Below are positions 15,119-24,184 of a stretch of DNA of 36,262 bases, one piece after another; position 1 is the stretch's first letter; each line of letters starts with the position of its first letter. Location of the stretch: positions 1 to 36,262 of the forward strand of contig JANWXW010000016.1 in assembly GCA_025057315.1 (NCBI GenBank), read 5' to 3'. A program made the translations under genes and the position numbers. The stretch comes from Myxococcota bacterium. Lineage in GTDB: Bacteria; Myxococcota_A; Polyangia; Palsa-1104; JAEUJZ01. The notes below the pieces were generated by a model. The model was not told the DNA's origin and did not search any database. It saw only the letters and a list, made by a program, of their open reading frames with translations.

Positions 15119-15763
15119 TCAGTCCACGATGGCCCAGCGGGCCACGTGAGGCTGGCCGTTGCGCAGCAGCTCGACGCGAAGCTCGCGGGCCTGGCGCAGC
15201 TTCTCCCAGACCGCGATGAACTGCTCGGGCATCTCGATGGGCTGGCCGTTGATGCGGGTGACCACATCGCCGCGCATCAGGTCGATGCCCACAAAGCGCG
15301 GATCCCCGGGGAAGAACGAGTGAATATACCAGCCACGGAACCGCCCTCCCTCAAAGCGGGGCTCGCTGTCGACCTGCCGCAGGAACAGCGCCGGGGATTG
15401 GTCCAGGATCCGCAGCAGCTCGGCACGCAGGATGGTGCCCTGGCGACCTGCACTGGGCCCGCGGCTCGCCTCCGGGGCGAGGGGAGGCGCACTGGGGGGC
15501 GGCTTGCTCCGGTCGCCCTGGTGCGGGGGCGGCACCGGGGGCGGAGGCAGCTCCGGCTCCGCCGGGCTGGCGCTCAGGACCTCCTCGTCCAGATGGGTGG
15601 GGGGGGGCCGCTGCGCCCCGCGCACAGGCCACGCACGCAGGCCTTCCTCGCCCGCCAGCAGGGGCTGGTCCGGGCCTACCGGCGGCAGCGCACCCCCGCG
15701 GGGGCCAGCGCAGGCCAGCAGCAGGGTCCACAGCGCGGTGGGGGCCATCCCCGGGGACTTCAT
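15119..15763 (-). CDS. PDZ-domain lipoprotein, GspC-C-terminus-like
   Basis: This is a 214-aa protein. ATG at 15763 begins a signal peptide with a clean lipobox (LLLAC, Cys18). A long Pro/Ala-rich linker (~20-110) follows, then a folded C-terminal domain: a helical segment (RAELLRILDQSPALFLRQV) leads into a PDZ-like core with GIDLMRGDVVTRINGQPIEM and a final RVELLRNGQPHVARWAIVD. The helix plus PDZ order resembles the C-terminus of the type II secretion protein GspC, but no other secretion gene is here and the protein is predicted to be lipid-anchored. PDZ domains bind protein C-termini or loops. It sits 29 bp after tmk on the same strand, so co-transcription is likely. No Shine-Dalgarno sequence is seen at the chosen start. 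Confidence 0.72.
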   Translation of the reverse strand: MKSPGMAPTALWTLLLACAGPRGGALPPVGPDQPLLAGEEGLRAWPVRGAQRPPPTHLDEEVLSASPAEPELPPPPVPPPHQGDRSKPPPSAPPLAPEASRGPSAGRQGTILRAELLRILDQSPALFLRQVDSEPRFEGGRFRGWYIHSFFPGDPRFVGIDLMRGDVVTRINGQPIEMPEQFIAVWEKLRQARELRVELLRNGQPHVARWAIVD

Positions 15764-15792
15764 CGGATGCTTGTGCTTGATCCTGCCTGCGG

Positions 15793-16407
15793 TCACAGGC
15801 CAAGGCAAGATTGCACCTCGTTCCACACCCGGGCCTCCACCTCTCCGATGGGCAGCCCTCCGTCCAGCACGACCACGGGCTCGCCAGCCTGCCGGAGCTC
15901 CTCGGCCTCGCGACGGTATGCCGCGTCCACCGCGCGCTGCATCGGCTCGTTCTCGTAGAGATCGACCGTGGGCCGACCCTCCCGCCGCTGCACCGCCACC
16001 TCGACGGGAACAGCGAGCAGAATCGTCAGGTCGGGCCGGCGCACCGCAGCGTTGGCCGCGCGCACCAGCTCCCGCGGCGCCCCCTGCGCCGTCTGGTAGG
16101 CCAGCGACGAGAGCACATAGCGATCGCAGATCACGTGAACGCCTGCGGCCAGCTGGGGCAGAATCTCCCGCGCCAGGTGATCGTGCCGGTCGGCGGCAAA
16201 CAACAGCGCCATCGCCGCGGGGTCCATCGGGGCCGCCGCACCGCCCAGCAGGCTGCGCAGCAGCCGCCCCACTGGCCCCCTGGAGGGTTCCGCTGTGCCG
16301 TGCACCGGGACATCCAGCCGCCGCAGCCGCTGCAGCAGCCGGTGAGCTTGGGTGGTGGTACCGGCGCCATCGATGCCCTCCAGGACGATGAAGCGGGCTG
16401 CATTCAT
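15793..16407 (-). CDS. tmk: Thymidylate kinase (dTMP kinase)
   Basis: This 204-aa enzyme (about family length) phosphorylates dTMP to dTDP with ATP for DNA synthesis. The N-terminal phosphate loop reads LEGIDGAGTTTQ (residues 9-20). The usual lysine of G-x4-GK-[ST] is Thr17. The dTMP-binding CDRYVLSSLAYQ motif, the TAEPSRGPVGRLLR block and the DLTILLAVPVEVAVQRR lid-side segment are all present. ATG at 16407 is preferred over upstream ATGs because TATGAT sits exactly six bases before it on the minus strand and the longer N-terminus (MRTRQSMYDSA) has no counterpart in the family. It is transcribed away from the glycosyltransferase gene 25 bp to its right and runs into the PDZ lipoprotein gene. 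Confidence 0.9.
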   Translation of the reverse strand: MNAARFIVLEGIDGAGTTTQAHRLLQRLRRLDVPVHGTAEPSRGPVGRLLRSLLGGAAAPMDPAAMALLFAADRHDHLAREILPQLAAGVHVICDRYVLSSLAYQTAQGAPRELVRAANAAVRRPDLTILLAVPVEVAVQRREGRPTVDLYENEPMQRAVDAAYRREAEELRQAGEPVVVLDGGLPIGEVEARVWNEVQSCLGL

Positions 16408-16413
16408 GGCGGA

Positions 16414-16425
16414 ATCATACATACT
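16414..16425. promoter_or_regulatory. Back-to-back -10 boxes between tmk and the glycosyltransferase
   Basis: The 25-bp gap holds TATGAT on the minus strand (16414-16419), six bases before the tmk ATG, and the adjacent CATACT on the plus strand (16420-16425), seven bases before the GTG at 16433. Both predicted transcripts would be leaderless. No Shine-Dalgarno sequence fits in the gap. Confidence 0.55.
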
Positions 16426-16432
16426 CTGCCGG

Positions 16433-17677
16433 GTGCGCATCTTCTACCTGACCAGCGAATACCTGTGGCCGCCGCACCATGGCGGCCGCGTGCGCAGCCT
16501 GGCGCAGCTCCGGTTGCTGTCGTCACTGCCCGAGGTCGAGCGCGTGACCATGCTCGGGCTGACCGAGGTGCCGGTGACCACTGCCGACGAGGATGCGCTC
16601 GCGGCCGAGCTGCCGCTGGTGCGGGTGCTGCCGCCGGTGCGCCATCCGATCCATCTGCGGCAGCACCCGGTGCACTTCGCCCGCGTGGCCGCGCTGCGCC
16701 TGTTCCGCCGCCTGCCCTATCTGGCTGCCAAGTGGGACGGTCCGGCAATCCACCGCGCCCTGCAGCGGCAGCTGCGCGAGCCCTTCGACGTGGTCTACAT
16801 CGACCACCTCGGCATGGCGCGCTACCTGAAGCTGGTGCGGCGCCTGCAGCCCCGCGCCCGCGTGGTCGTCGAGGCCCACAACGTAGAGAGCGAGTTCTTC
16901 CGCCAGTTTGCCGAGCGCCACCGGGGGCCGCTGCGCCTGCTCGGCCGGCTAGAGCAGCTTAGCACACAGCGGTTTGAGGCAGAGGTGCTGCGCGCCGCCG
17001 ATGCCGTGGTGGCCATCTCGCCCCAGGACGCCCGCCTGCTGGAGGCACACACCGGGGTCCGCCCCGAGGTGGTGCCCCAGGTGGTGCCCTTTGCCCCCGT
17101 CCACCGCCCGCCGCCGCCCCGGCCCCAGCTCTGCTACGTCGGCAACCTGACCTGGCACCCGAACGTGCGCGGGCTGGACTGGTTCTGCGCCCAGGTGTGG
17201 CCCCAGGTGCGCGCAGCCGAGCCCGCAGCGCGGCTGGTGATCGCCGGCTCAGGCCTGCTGCGCGACCCCACCGGCGGCCTGCGGGTGCCGTCCAGCTGGC
17301 GTGCCGAGGGCATCGAGGTGGTGGGCTTTCTGCCGGACCTAGAGCCGCTGTATGAGGCCTCATCCGCCATGGTGGCGCCGGTGCTGGGCGGCTCCGGCAT
17401 CCGGATCAAGCTGCTGGAGGCGCTGCGGGCGGGGATGCCAACGGTCACCACGAGCGCGGGCGCAGCCGGCCTGCCGCTCCGCCCGGGGCAGGAGGTGCTC
17501 ATCGAGGACGACCCCAGGCGCTTTGCCGAGGCCACGCTGCGCCTGCTGCGGGACGAGGCGCTGCGCAACCAGCTGCGCGAGGCCGGCTACCGCTACCTCC
17601 GCGAGCATCACACGCTGGCAGCAGCCCAGGCGGCCATGCGCCGCGTGCTCCAACTGGCCCCCATGAGCCGGCCGTGA
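16433..17677 (+). CDS. Glycosyltransferase family 4 (GT-B fold)
   Basis: This is a 414-aa enzyme that probably moves a sugar from a nucleotide donor onto a lipid or polysaccharide acceptor at the cytoplasmic face. Start GTG 16433 gives VRIFYLTSEYLWPPHHGG, the classic first strand and Gly-rich loop of GT4 enzymes; the frame open from 16352 would overlap tmk. The acceptor-side domain contains DVVYIDHLGM and VVVEAHNVES. The donor-side domain contains LCYVGNLTWHPNVRGLDWF and the EPLYEASSAMVAPVLGGSGI block followed by KLLEALRAGMPTVTTSAGAAG, the E-x7-E type signature. It ends 12 bp before hemB on the same strand. The substrate is unknown. Similar sequences are often annotated as exopolysaccharide or PEP-CTERM-associated transferases. 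Confidence 0.92.
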   Translation: MRIFYLTSEYLWPPHHGGRVRSLAQLRLLSSLPEVERVTMLGLTEVPVTTADEDALAAELPLVRVLPPVRHPIHLRQHPVHFARVAALRLFRRLPYLAAKWDGPAIHRALQRQLREPFDVVYIDHLGMARYLKLVRRLQPRARVVVEAHNVESEFFRQFAERHRGPLRLLGRLEQLSTQRFEAEVLRAADAVVAISPQDARLLEAHTGVRPEVVPQVVPFAPVHRPPPPRPQLCYVGNLTWHPNVRGLDWFCAQVWPQVRAAEPAARLVIAGSGLLRDPTGGLRVPSSWRAEGIEVVGFLPDLEPLYEASSAMVAPVLGGSGIRIKLLEALRAGMPTVTTSAGAAGLPLRPGQEVLIEDDPRRFAEATLRLLRDEALRNQLREAGYRYLREHHTLAAAQAAMRRVLQLAPMSRP

Positions 17678-17689
17678 TACGACTGGACC

Positions 17690-18703
17690 ATGCAATATCC
17701 TGAGTATCGTCCCCGTCGCCTGCGGCGCCGCGAGGGGTTGCGACGCCTGGTGCGCGAGACGTCGCTGTCCCCAGACCACTTTATCTACCCGATCTTCGTC
17801 TGTCCCGGACGAGGCGTGCGCCGACCCATCGAGTCCATGCCGGGCCAGGTCCAGGTCTCGGTGGACGAGGCGGTGGCAGAGGCCCAGGAGTGCTTGGAGC
17901 TGGGCATTCCCGCCGTCCTGCTCTTTGGCGTCCCCGATGACAAGCGCAAGGACGCCGTCGGCAGCGAGGCCTGGAACGACGGCGGCCTGGTGCAGCAGGC
18001 CGGCCGGGCCATCCGCAAGGCCTGCCCCGAGATGGTCGTGGCCATGGACGCCTGTTTCGACGAGTACACCACCCACGGCCACTGCGGGGTGGTGATGCCC
18101 GAGGGCGGCTGGGGGGACGTAGACAACGACGCCACCCTGGAAAACCTGGCACGGGTGGCCGTGTCGCAGGCCAAAGCCGGTGCCGACCTCATCGCACCCT
18201 CGGGCATGATGGACGGCTTTGTGTCCGTGGTCCGCGAGGCGCTCGACGAGGCCGGCTACGACCACGTGGCCATCCTGGCCTACTCGGCCAAGTACGCCAG
18301 CTGCTTCTACGGCCCCTTCCGCCAGGCCGCCGGGACCGCACCCGGCTTCGGCCACCGCCGCACCTACCAGCTGGACCCAGCCAACGGCCACGAGGCCCTG
18401 CGCGAGGTGTCGCTCGACGTCAGCGAGGGCGCCGACATCGTCATGGTCAAGCCGGCGCTGCTCTACCTGGACGTCGTGGCCGCGGTCCGCCAGCACACCG
18501 ACCTGCCGGTGGCCGCCTACAACGTCTCGGGCGAGTACGCGATGCTCAAGGCCGCCGCCGAGCGGGGCTGGCTCGACTACGACCGCGCCGTGCTGGAGAC
18601 CCTGCTGTCCATTCGTCGTGCCGGCGCCGACATGATCATCACCTACCATGCCAAGGAGGCCGCGCGGCTGCTCCGGGCCGGGCAGGGCGAGGCGCGGTCC
18701 TGA
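17690..18703 (+). CDS. hemB: Delta-aminolevulinic acid dehydratase (porphobilinogen synthase)
   Basis: This 337-aa enzyme joins two 5-aminolevulinate molecules to porphobilinogen in heme and tetrapyrrole synthesis. The two active-site lysines are K201 (YSAKYASCFYGPF) and K254 (MVKPALLYLD). The family blocks SLSPDHFIYPIFV, PGQVQVSVDEAV and YNVSGEYAML are present. The metal segment reads DACFDEYTTHGHCG. By comparison with the Cys-x-Cys-x7-Cys zinc site of other HemB proteins, C122 and C132 are kept and the middle cysteine is Asp124, a mixture of the zinc and magnesium types. The gene follows the glycosyltransferase by 12 bp. No Shine-Dalgarno sequence is visible and the -10-like sequence upstream (GATACG) is weak, so read-through from the upstream gene is likely. 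Confidence 0.97.
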   Translation: MQYPEYRPRRLRRREGLRRLVRETSLSPDHFIYPIFVCPGRGVRRPIESMPGQVQVSVDEAVAEAQECLELGIPAVLLFGVPDDKRKDAVGSEAWNDGGLVQQAGRAIRKACPEMVVAMDACFDEYTTHGHCGVVMPEGGWGDVDNDATLENLARVAVSQAKAGADLIAPSGMMDGFVSVVREALDEAGYDHVAILAYSAKYASCFYGPFRQAAGTAPGFGHRRTYQLDPANGHEALREVSLDVSEGADIVMVKPALLYLDVVAAVRQHTDLPVAAYNVSGEYAMLKAAAERGWLDYDRAVLETLLSIRRAGADMIITYHAKEAARLLRAGQGEARS

Positions 18704-18994
18704 GCCAGCGGGAATCCAGCGCCATCCGGCAGGGGGCCTGTGCTGCCCGGGCGGGGCTGTCGTGCCATGCGCTGGGGGCGCCTGCGGCTTGCCCGGGCTG
18801 CCTGCCACAGATCGCCGTGAGCCAGGGAGCTGCTGCGCCGTGCCCCCCCACCAACGGCAGCCCCGGCCCGGCTGGGTGCCCCGCATGGGGTACACGCGGG
18901 CCGCTGCCCTCGAGCCAAGCCGCGCACCCCCAGCGCGCCTGCTTCGCCCCCGTGCCAGAGGCGCCAGAACAGCCCTGCCCAGGCGGGCGGCCCC
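18704..18994. other. Gap between convergent hemB and the gene ending at 18995
   Basis: This gap of about 290 bp is GC-rich. A short CCCC-GCAT-GGGG hairpin occurs near 18881-18892. No terminator with a T run, no ribosome site and no convincing gene were seen. Open frames through it are extensions or mirrors of the flanking genes. Confidence 0.5.
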
Positions 18995-20143
18995 CTAGGC
19001 GTCCCTGCTGCGGCGGGACCGGCGGTTGCCTCGGCTCGGCGGAGGGCCCTGCTCGGTCGGCACCGCCATCTCCCCGCTTCCCTCGACGGGGATGTCCGGC
19101 TCCGCGGCCCTGGGCTCTGCTGCCTCCGCCACGGACCGCTCCTGCCCCAGAACCGCCGTGGGCGGTGGCGTCTCCCGGGCCAGCTGCACGGACGCCCCCT
19201 GTGCCGGCGGCTCGGCTGGTGGCCCCTGCGGCGCCAGCTCCGCCCCCTCCGGCCGCGGCGGGGCCGGCATCGGCGGACGCAGCCCGCAGAGCTGGACCTG
19301 CAGCCGCTGCCCCAGCACGATCTCCACCCACGTCGGCCGCTCCCCGGCTGCCGAGCCGGTTAGCACCACCGTCGGCGCCTCCTCGCTGGCCTCGTAAGCC
19401 ATCTCTGACCCAACCACCACCGCCACCGCGGCATCGTCTACGGCATCCCGGATGTGCTGGACGATCGCCTCGCGCAGCAGCACCTCGCCGCTGGCCAGCA
19501 CCTTCTGGACCTCCTGGCTGCGCTCGCCGCGCCGCCCCAGGTACTGCAGCAGCTCGCCCAGCGCCCGGTCCTCCCGCCCCTGGGCCACCTCGTAGACCGC
19601 ACGCGCCAGCACCTGGGCCATGAGCTGCTGCGGCCCGGTGGGCGGCGGCAGCTGGCGCCGCAGCTCCAGCTGCCGAGCCCAGGCGCGGACGAAGCTGCGC
19701 AGCTCCCTCCAGCCCAGCAGCTCGTCCAGGGACAGGCCCGCCGTGGGGTCCAGGGCCCCGCCCGTCACCCAGACGCGCCCCTCGTCGGCCACCCGGCACG
19801 CGCCGAGCACGCCGGGCCGCAGCTCCTCGCCAAAGGACACCGTGCGCCCCAGCGCCTCCTGGAGCCTGCGCTGCAGCAGCGGCTCGTTCAGCCCCGGCTC
19901 CTCCGGCCCTGGCAGCAGGGTCAGCTGCGCCGCCGCCTGTCCCAGGACAGCCAGCCCCTCTAGCACCGGCCCGCTCAGCCCCTCCGGCCCGTGCAGCTGC
20001 TCCTGAAACAGCCCCCCTGCCACGATGAGCTCCCAGGGTGGTTCGGCCGCGAGGCGGTCCCGCAGCTCACGCAGCAGGCGGCCCGGGGCAGCCGGTCCGA
20101 GCCGCAGCTGGGACAGCACGATGGCGCGTTGCGCGGTGGACAT
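18995..20143 (-). CDS. Unknown protein with Pro-rich, basic C-terminal tail
   Basis: This is a 382-aa protein. ATG at 20143 has a good ribosome site (GAGGGAGAA) and lies 46 bp after the enolase stop on the same strand, so the two are probably co-transcribed. Residues 1-260 are Leu/Ala/Arg-rich and mostly helical with some strands (MSTAQRAIVLSQLRLGP, ELIVAGGLFQEQL, AVAVVVGSEMAYEASEEA). Residues ~290-365 are Pro/Glu/Ala-rich and probably disordered. The extreme C-terminus is basic (RGNRRSRRSRDA). No signal peptide, membrane helix or catalytic motif is seen, so it is probably cytoplasmic. I recognise no family. The basic tail could bind nucleic acid or another protein, but that is speculation. 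Confidence 0.7.
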   Translation of the reverse strand: MSTAQRAIVLSQLRLGPAAPGRLLRELRDRLAAEPPWELIVAGGLFQEQLHGPEGLSGPVLEGLAVLGQAAAQLTLLPGPEEPGLNEPLLQRRLQEALGRTVSFGEELRPGVLGACRVADEGRVWVTGGALDPTAGLSLDELLGWRELRSFVRAWARQLELRRQLPPPTGPQQLMAQVLARAVYEVAQGREDRALGELLQYLGRRGERSQEVQKVLASGEVLLREAIVQHIRDAVDDAAVAVVVGSEMAYEASEEAPTVVLTGSAAGERPTWVEIVLGQRLQVQLCGLRPPMPAPPRPEGAELAPQGPPAEPPAQGASVQLARETPPPTAVLGQERSVAEAAEPRAAEPDIPVEGSGEMAVPTEQGPPPSRGNRRSRRSRDA

Positions 20144-20181
20144 GGCGTTCTCCCTCGTGATGGCTCCCGCGATCCGGGTGT

Positions 20182-21543
<1,362 letters not shown>

Positions 21544-21605
21544 CAAGGGGCGGGCTCGCCCACCGCCCGCAGGGACCATGGCAGAGCTGCCCCTGTGCGT
21601 CAAGC

Positions 21606-22361
21606 ATGCCGTTTGACGACCCCCTAGAGGACGTGGCACCCTGGCAGATCATGATTCCGCACCTGGCCGCAGCGCCCTCCGGCGAGGGGCTGGACCTGCT
21701 GCAGCTCGTGCTGCAGTCGGGCGGCGTCGTCCTGGGCGTCCTGGTTTGCCTCATCGTCTTTTTTGTCGTGACGACCTTTATCATCGGCTATAAGCTCTTC
21801 CAGCTCAGCCGCGCCTCCAGCCAGTCGGAGGCCTTCCTGGACATGTTCTGGCAGCAGAAGCGGCTCGATGCGGTCTATGAGCAGGCCAAGCAGTTCAAGC
21901 GCTCGCCGGTGGCAGCGATGTTCAAGGCGGGCTACGTGGAGCTGATGCGCCTGCAGCGCCAGCGCGCCGAGGGGGCCAGCGACTTCCGCGACCTGGGCGA
22001 GCTGGAAAACGTCGAGCGCGCCCTGCGCCGGTCTTTCATCGCCGAGATGACCCACCTGGAGAGCCTGACGCCGTTTTTGGCCACCGTGGGCTCGGCGGCG
22101 CCCTTTGTGGGCCTCTTTGGCACCGTCTGGGGCATCATGGACGCCTTCCGCAACATCGGCGCCAAGGGCTCGGCCAACCTGGCCACCGTGGCGCCTGGCA
22201 TCGCCGAGGCCCTCATTGCCACGGCCATCGGCCTGGTGGCGGCCATCCCGGCCGTGATGGCCTACAACTTCTTCAGCCGCCGCATCAAGGTCATCTCCAA
22301 CGAGATGGACAGCTTCAGCAACGACTACCTCAACATCATCCGCCGCAGCTTCCTGCGCTAG
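21606..22361 (+). CDS. TolQ/ExbB/MotA-type proton channel protein
   Basis: This is a 251-aa inner-membrane protein. Three membrane helices are visible: ~40-62 (VVLGVLVCLIVFFVVTTFII), then the conserved pair at ~150-175 (LTPFLATVGSAAPFVGLFGT, WGIMDAFRNIG) and ~195-220 (APGIAEALIATAIGLVAAIP). The latter two are the signature of the MotA/TolQ/ExbB family, which couples proton flow to a TolR/ExbD partner. The cytoplasmic loop between helices 1 and 2 is long, as in TolQ. No tolR or exbD gene follows, so the partner must lie elsewhere. The start is uncertain: ATG 21606 has no clear Shine-Dalgarno sequence and ATG 21651 is an alternative. TolQ is more likely than ExbB from the length. Confidence 0.88.
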   Translation: MPFDDPLEDVAPWQIMIPHLAAAPSGEGLDLLQLVLQSGGVVLGVLVCLIVFFVVTTFIIGYKLFQLSRASSQSEAFLDMFWQQKRLDAVYEQAKQFKRSPVAAMFKAGYVELMRLQRQRAEGASDFRDLGELENVERALRRSFIAEMTHLESLTPFLATVGSAAPFVGLFGTVWGIMDAFRNIGAKGSANLATVAPGIAEALIATAIGLVAAIPAVMAYNFFSRRIKVISNEMDSFSNDYLNIIRRSFLR

Positions 22362-22363
22362 CG

Positions 22364-22552
22364 ATGGTCCACATCGAGATTGTCCGCCACGGCGAGCCGC
22401 CCTGTGGGGGTCCGGTCCGCCCCGAGCCGCCCCCCGAGCCGCCCCGGCGTGCGCTGCCTGTGCTGGGTGCTCCCCCGCCGCCCGTGGTCTGGGTCTGCGA
22501 CCGCTGCGGCCGACGCTGGAACCGCGAGCCCCGCCCCGACGAGGCCCTGTAG
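22364..22552 (+). CDS. Small CxxC zinc-ribbon-like peptide
   Basis: This is a 62-aa reading frame that starts two bases after the TolQ-like stop, so translation could be coupled. The N-terminal part is Pro-rich (PVRPEPPPEPPRRALPVLG). The C-terminal part reads VVWVCDRCGRRWNREP, which looks like one knuckle (CxxCGxxW) of a rubredoxin-type zinc ribbon. A second CxxC is absent, so metal binding would need a dimer or the lone upstream Cys14. It could be a real accessory gene or chance; the ordered CxxCG motif and the tight spacing favour a gene. Confidence 0.45.
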   Translation: MVHIEIVRHGEPPCGGPVRPEPPPEPPRRALPVLGAPPPPVVWVCDRCGRRWNREPRPDEAL

Positions 22553-22574
22553 CGAGCTGCGCTCTGGCCAGGCG

Positions 22575-23306
22575 CTACGGCTCCGCGGGCGCCAGCTCCA
22601 CCGCGAGCAGCGATGCGCTCAGGTTGTGCCGCAGCCGGGCCGCGGCCGCCGCGTCCTCGCAGGGCGGAGCATCGCGCAGGCACAAGACCCCTTGCCGACG
22701 GGGCAGGCGGGCCCAGTCCACGCCGTCCGCTAGGCTCGCGGGCACCTCGATGAGGGCCCGCACCACCAGCTGCGGCGGCGCGCGCCGGTCCAGCTGCAGG
22801 CCGAGCCTGTGCCGCAGCACGAGCTCGTCGGGACCCAGGGGCAGCTCCAGCGCCAGGGCCGTCTCCTCCGGCAGGCGCTGCCCGAGCGCATCTCGCACCG
22901 CGCCCCGTGCTCGCAGCCGCACCAGCGGCACGATCGCTGCCTCCACCGGGCCTGCCTCCAGGCCGCAGGCGGGCAGGCAGTGCACCAGGGGCACGCTCCC
23001 CAGCGGGGTGGTGGGCGCCCGCGTGGCCACCGGCACCGGCCCGCCCACGGTCAGCGTGAGCCGGGGCGCAGCTGCGCCCAGCAGGGTCAGCCCCTCGGCC
23101 TCCAGCTCCAGCGCCTCCAGGCGCAGGGCAAAGCCCTCCACGGTCTGTAGCCATCCGTCGCTGGAAAAGCGTCCCGCCGGGGCTGACAGGCGCGCCGACA
23201 GCGCCTCGGGCAGCACCTTGACCAAAAAGCCGCCCTCGCCCAGGGCGCACCCGCTGCACAGCAGCACCCCCAGCACCCGGACCAGGGGGGCGATGGCCCT
23301 GCTCAT
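22575..23306 (-). CDS. Probable lipoprotein, last gene of the ZnuA-like operon
   Basis: This is a 243-aa exported protein. The start overlaps the stop of the ZnuA-like gene by four bases (ATGA). The signal peptide ends LLCSGC (Cys20), a possible but not ideal lipobox. The mature part is beta-rich, with amphipathic strands (FALRLEALELEAEGLTLLG, PRLTLTVGGPVPVATR) and two cysteine pairs (HCLPAC and CLRDAPPC). Its position after an outer-membrane barrel and a metal-binding-type protein suggests a periplasmic or outer-membrane partner for them. I recognise no family. Confidence 0.72.
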   Translation of the reverse strand: MSRAIAPLVRVLGVLLCSGCALGEGGFLVKVLPEALSARLSAPAGRFSSDGWLQTVEGFALRLEALELEAEGLTLLGAAAPRLTLTVGGPVPVATRAPTTPLGSVPLVHCLPACGLEAGPVEAAIVPLVRLRARGAVRDALGQRLPEETALALELPLGPDELVLRHRLGLQLDRRAPPQLVVRALIEVPASLADGVDWARLPRRQGVLCLRDAPPCEDAAAAARLRHNLSASLLAVELAPAEP

Positions 23307-24184
23307 CGTCGTGGCTCCTTCTGGGCGGCTGCCAGCGCTCCGGCCACGGCCTGCACCAGGCGCTCCATGCCCTCCAGGTACCCCTCGCCACGGGCGGTGC
23401 GCGCGCCCAAGGGCACCACCACCAGCTGCGCCCCGCCGCGATCGCGCAGCAAGCGGCCCAGCTGCGGCGGGTCATAGTCGTGCTGCAGCACCAGACGCGG
23501 CGCTGGGCCCGCCCGCAGCGTGCGCAGCACCTGCAGCATCCGCAGCGCGCTCGGCAGCTCCCCCGGCCTGGGCGCCAGCACCACGTCGCTGCGCACGCCA
23601 GCCCAGGCGAGAAACGGCGCGAAGGACACATCGTGGGCCACCACCTGGCTCATCCGCAGCGGCGCCAGCTGCAGCCGCCATGCTCGCTGCCGCCGCGCCA
23701 GCTCGGCCTCCAAGGCTGCCGCCGCCCGCTGGTAGCCGGCTGCCCCGGCTGGATCCAGGCCGCCCAGCGCCTCTGCCAGCGCCCGCGCCACCGGGGGGGC
23801 CGCCCGGGGGTCGGCCAGGGGATAGTATCCTGCCTCCTCCGGCAGCAGCCGCCGCACCTCCAGCGCCTCCCGCACCGCGGCGTTGCGCGTGGCCGCCAGC
23901 AGCGGCGGCAGCCAGCTCTGCTCCAGCAGACCGCCCACGCGCAGCAGCAGGTCTGCGCGGTCCAGCAGCAGCACCTGCTCCGGCTGCGGCGTGGCCCGCA
24001 GCGGGTCCTGCCCGTCCGGCAGCAGCACGTGCACCACGGCCCGCTCTGCCCCCACCGCGCGGGCGATGGCACCCAGGTCCGACACCGTCGCCACCACGAC
24101 CGGCTTCCGAGCAGGCGCCGCGGCTGCCGTGCCGAGCCAGGCGGCCAGCCACGCCGCCATCAGACCCCTAGCGCAGCAGACCAT
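23303..24184 (-). CDS. ZnuA/TroA-like periplasmic binding protein with altered metal site
   Basis: This is a 293-aa exported protein of the metal-ABC substrate-binding (cluster 9) type. Start ATG 24184 has GGGGGAGA upstream and a signal peptide (MVCCARGLMAAWLAAWLGTA); ATG 24160 is an alternative. The family order is visible: first strand VVVATVSDLGAIARAVG; VHVLLPDGQDPLRATPQP where ZnuA proteins have G-x-D-P-H; DLLLRVGGLLEQSWLPPLL; a long charged backbone helix; VVAHDVSFAPFLAWAGV with the second-site His; and VLQHDYDPPQLGRLL. The first His ligand is replaced by Leu62. Known relatives bind Zn or Mn and feed an ABC permease, but no permease or ATPase gene is in the operon. It may bind something else or work with the barrel protein. 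Confidence 0.82.
   Translation of the reverse strand: MVCCARGLMAAWLAAWLGTAAAAPARKPVVVATVSDLGAIARAVGAERAVVHVLLPDGQDPLRATPQPEQVLLLDRADLLLRVGGLLEQSWLPPLLAATRNAAVREALEVRRLLPEEAGYYPLADPRAAPPVARALAEALGGLDPAGAAGYQRAAAALEAELARRQRAWRLQLAPLRMSQVVAHDVSFAPFLAWAGVRSDVVLAPRPGELPSALRMLQVLRTLRAGPAPRLVLQHDYDPPQLGRLLRDRGGAQLVVVPLGARTARGEGYLEGMERLVQAVAGALAAAQKEPRR

Noticed and set aside
17360..18895. 511-codon minus-strand frame over hemB
   Set aside because: It is opposite HemB, whose identity is certain.
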